DNA of 64,000 bases from Pedobacter planticolens. Lineage in GTDB: Bacteria; Bacteroidota; Bacteroidia; Sphingobacteriales; Sphingobacteriaceae. The translations under genes and the position numbers were made by a program. Below the pieces are notes generated by a model. It saw only the letters and a program-made list of their open reading frames with translations. It ran no database searches and was not told where the DNA came from. The stretch spans positions 868,001 to 932,000 of the forward strand of contig NZ_WNXD01000001.1 in the NCBI RefSeq assembly GCF_014172375.1, read 5' to 3'. Of the stretch, positions 62,050 through 64,000 are shown piece after piece; position 1 is the stretch's first letter, and every line of letters starts with the position of its first letter.

Positions 62050-63998
62050 GGTGTTATCGCTTGTGCAAAAGTACTAGCTGGAAGGTTCTTTTCCGCATAA
62101 ATAAAATAATTCTCAAAATTGTCCACTATTCTAAGCGCTTTGTCGGACTGGTGGTCGGACATTGTAGCTGGGGTAAAAAGGCTGCTGATCAGGTCAGTTA
62201 GTGCACGATTTTTCGATTCCAAGATGTCTTCTTTGAGATTGGTGTGGCCAAGTGATCTTGCCGTAAACGTTAAGGTTGAGCGCTGGGTAATAAGCTTGTA
62301 AGCTTTTGGCAATGACGAGCTGCTGATGGCCAGATAATTATCTGGGCTCGATAGTTCCAGATAGCAATTATGGTCCATCATCTTGATAAGTTCCAGTATC
62401 GCCAGATCAGGAAGGTATACCCATTTCTGGTTTACCTGGAAAATGACCGACATGGAATTTACAAACCTGATGATATCTCGCTTATTGGTGATGACATTCC
62501 ATATCTGTCCCCTGAAAAGGTTCATTTTTGGATCGGTGGAACTGTTGGTTGCAAAGATTAGATCGCGGAACTGATCCAGAAGTTTTTGTTTTTCCGGAGC
62601 TTGCATCACAAGGTTGTCCATTGACGCCTTGAAAACATCGTTAATCAGTTCTTTCAAAAGCATATTCTCTATCTTAGGTAGCATGATCTCAAGATCAAAG
62701 ATCTTTTGCAGGTACTTGTCCTGGTTAAGAATACTATGTGACTTCAGCGCGTTGCTGAGATAATTCTTGTCATATGCGGCCACAAAGATTATTCGGGGGA
62801 AGTTCGCAGTATTTCTAATCAACCTTAGTACTTCCATGACCTCACTATTGTCCAACCTGTCCATATCATCAATTACTACAAGCACGCGTTTTTTTATACG
62901 CATCAGCAATTCTTTAACCTCATCATGCTTATCTTTCAAAGAACTTTCGTGTTCAAAAATGCTTGCAATAGATTTAAGCGGATTTTTTTCGACATCAATC
63001 TTGGAAAGCGCCCTTCCATATTTCATAATCAGGTTTTCGGTTTCGATATGTTCTGATAATGCCTGGTCGAGCTGAACAAAAAAGTCCATGGTTAAGCCTG
63101 ACTTCGCTGTTGACATCCAGGGATTGTACTGCAGATAGACCGTATGCGGTTCTTTTTCCTCAAAATCCTTTTTTAATATCTGTAGCAGAGAAGTTTTTCC
63201 ATACCCCCACATGCTGTTGATGCCGATGGCAAATGCCTGTTCGGTTGAAAATTCAATTGACCTTATCTCATTTACGAGTGGCTCGAAATAAATTTTTCTG
63301 TTGAATTTATCATCTTTTAGCAGACTGATCGGCATGTCCTGGATTAATAGGGAGCTGTTCTTAGGTTTTCTTGCAAATCTGAATAAATTGATAGAAAGTA
63401 TTATGCAGCCAAAGCTTATTAAAGCTACTATGGGATCGACCAGTCCTGATTTAAACAACAATTGAAGGAGTTGGGCAATTCCGGCCAGCGGTGGAGGCAT
63501 GAAACTGAGGTACTCAGCGATCTTCAAGAAATCTTGTTTGACAGTGGTATCGAACAATTGGGCCTGGACATAATCTGGGCGATGGGTCCAATATAAAATC
63601 GTCCCTGCGCCAATCAAGAAGATATGCAAAGGGCGCATCTTGTACATCTTCCGGTAGCAGTTTGCCAATATTTTGAATCCTGGTATGCCTATTACTAGGA
63701 AATAGATTAAACTTCCTAAGTACCCCAGATTCATGGGCTTTAAGTTGGCCAGTACCTTTTTTACAAGGAGAGCATCAAAAGATTTCCATAACCACCCGCA
63801 TGCAAAAAGGTACATAAGAGTGATAAAAAGGATCGACCAGAGCGATTTTTGATAGTAATCGTCAATTAGAATTGATACAATGTTCTTGAAGCTTCTGATA
63901 AAAAAATCGTTTATCCTTTCCGAACCTTTTCTTATGATGGCAATACCCCGATTGATATAGGTCGATGCCTGTTGCTTTTTTGTCGAAAACCAAGTCAT
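62046..63998 (-). CDS. membrane KAP-type P-loop NTPase
   Basis: This protein of at least 650 residues has about four N-terminal membrane helices (near 53-71, 93-111, 124-136 and 187-205), then the KAP NTPase. Walker A is GINSMWGYGKTS (259-270), and YNPWMS lies near 291. Walker B is VLVVIDDMDRLDNSEV (372-387), followed by IIFVAAYDKNYL (sensor region). KAP proteins have membrane helices inserted near the P-loop, and several, such as PifA of the F plasmid, exclude phages. The Met at 63998 is next to the window end, so the true start could be upstream. Confidence 0.8.
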   Translation of the reverse strand: MTWFSTKKQQASTYINRGIAIIRKGSERINDFFIRSFKNIVSILIDDYYQKSLWSILFITLMYLFACGWLWKSFDALLVKKVLANLKPMNLGYLGSLIYFLVIGIPGFKILANCYRKMYKMRPLHIFLIGAGTILYWTHRPDYVQAQLFDTTVKQDFLKIAEYLSFMPPPLAGIAQLLQLLFKSGLVDPIVALISFGCIILSINLFRFARKPKNSSLLIQDMPISLLKDDKFNRKIYFEPLVNEIRSIEFSTEQAFAIGINSMWGYGKTSLLQILKKDFEEKEPHTVYLQYNPWMSTAKSGLTMDFFVQLDQALSEHIETENLIMKYGRALSKIDVEKNPLKSIASIFEHESSLKDKHDEVKELLMRIKKRVLVVIDDMDRLDNSEVMEVLRLIRNTANFPRIIFVAAYDKNYLSNALKSHSILNQDKYLQKIFDLEIMLPKIENMLLKELINDVFKASMDNLVMQAPEKQKLLDQFRDLIFATNSSTDPKMNLFRGQIWNVITNKRDIIRFVNSMSVIFQVNQKWVYLPDLAILELIKMMDHNCYLELSSPDNYLAISSSSLPKAYKLITQRSTLTFTARSLGHTNLKEDILESKNRALTDLISSLFTPATMSDHQSDKALRIVDNFENYFIYAEKNLPASTFAQAITP

Positions 63999-64000
63999 TT

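Overview
The window looks like a chromosomal stretch of a low-GC Bacteroidota, most like a Pedobacter-type Sphingobacteriaceae. The grounds are several SusC/SusD pairs, start codons without purine-rich Shine-Dalgarno sites, promoter boxes of the TTTG / TAnnTTTG kind, Bacteroidota-only families (DUF6520, DUF3570/DUF4266) and abundant short palindromic intergenic repeats. The species is an inference.

Region by region. (1) 1-6074, minus strand: a defence-type block. An HTH regulator and dinD overlap by 4 bp and have a palindromic operator candidate. Downstream lie a small unknown gene and a compact operon of HNH nuclease, AbiGi-like protein, C5-cytosine methyltransferase and a ParB-like protein cut by the left edge. 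(2) 6100-7437: no clear protein gene. It holds a long rod-shaped inverted-repeat structure, probably a small RNA, then dispersed repeats. (3) 7438-12602: a TlpA-like thioredoxin, SusC and SusD operon with a structured leader and a strong terminator. (4) 12607-14571: DUF6520 protein, small HTH proteins and a Crp-like regulator. (5) 14600-16170: repeat-rich DNA with two tandem arrays.

(6) 16176-49126: a large polysaccharide utilisation region. It has a sulfatase, an odd GH18-like protein, a GH29 fucosidase, a 7TM receptor fused to a transposase-type zinc ribbon, two consecutive SusC/SusD pairs, two GH2 enzymes, a second GH18, an alginate-lyase-like PL, a GH88 unsaturated uronyl hydrolase, an agarase-like GH-A enzyme, a GH3 and mannonate dehydratase. 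Together they suggest extracellular cutting and import of a uronic-acid-containing, fucosylated and probably sulfated glycan. Lyase products would be trimmed by GH88, and glucuronate would enter central metabolism through mannonate. The usual hybrid two-component or sigma/anti-sigma regulator is absent, and the 7TM-zinc-ribbon protein sits where it would be.

(7) 49413-56508: a candidate signalling/proteolysis system. It has a secreted caspase-like protease (His105/Cys190) with a DUF4384-like tail, two paralogous small secreted proteins with repeated Arg-Gly sites, a CHASE2 membrane protein without an output domain, and a FecR/TPR-like protein. The caspase gene and the small-protein/CHASE2 divergent promoter share a near-identical palindromic site. 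A DUF1080 protein and a dispersed repeat lie between them.

(8) 56570-60807: tRNA-Arg(TCT), then a minus-strand redox cassette (thioredoxin, ApbE, DUF4266 lipoprotein, DUF3570 barrel), a VIT1/CCC1 transporter and the decayed 3' end of a cytochrome b561-like gene. (9) 60821-64000: a small unknown protein and a membrane KAP-type P-loop NTPase with an overlapping downstream partner, possibly a second defence locus, cut by or ending at the right edge.
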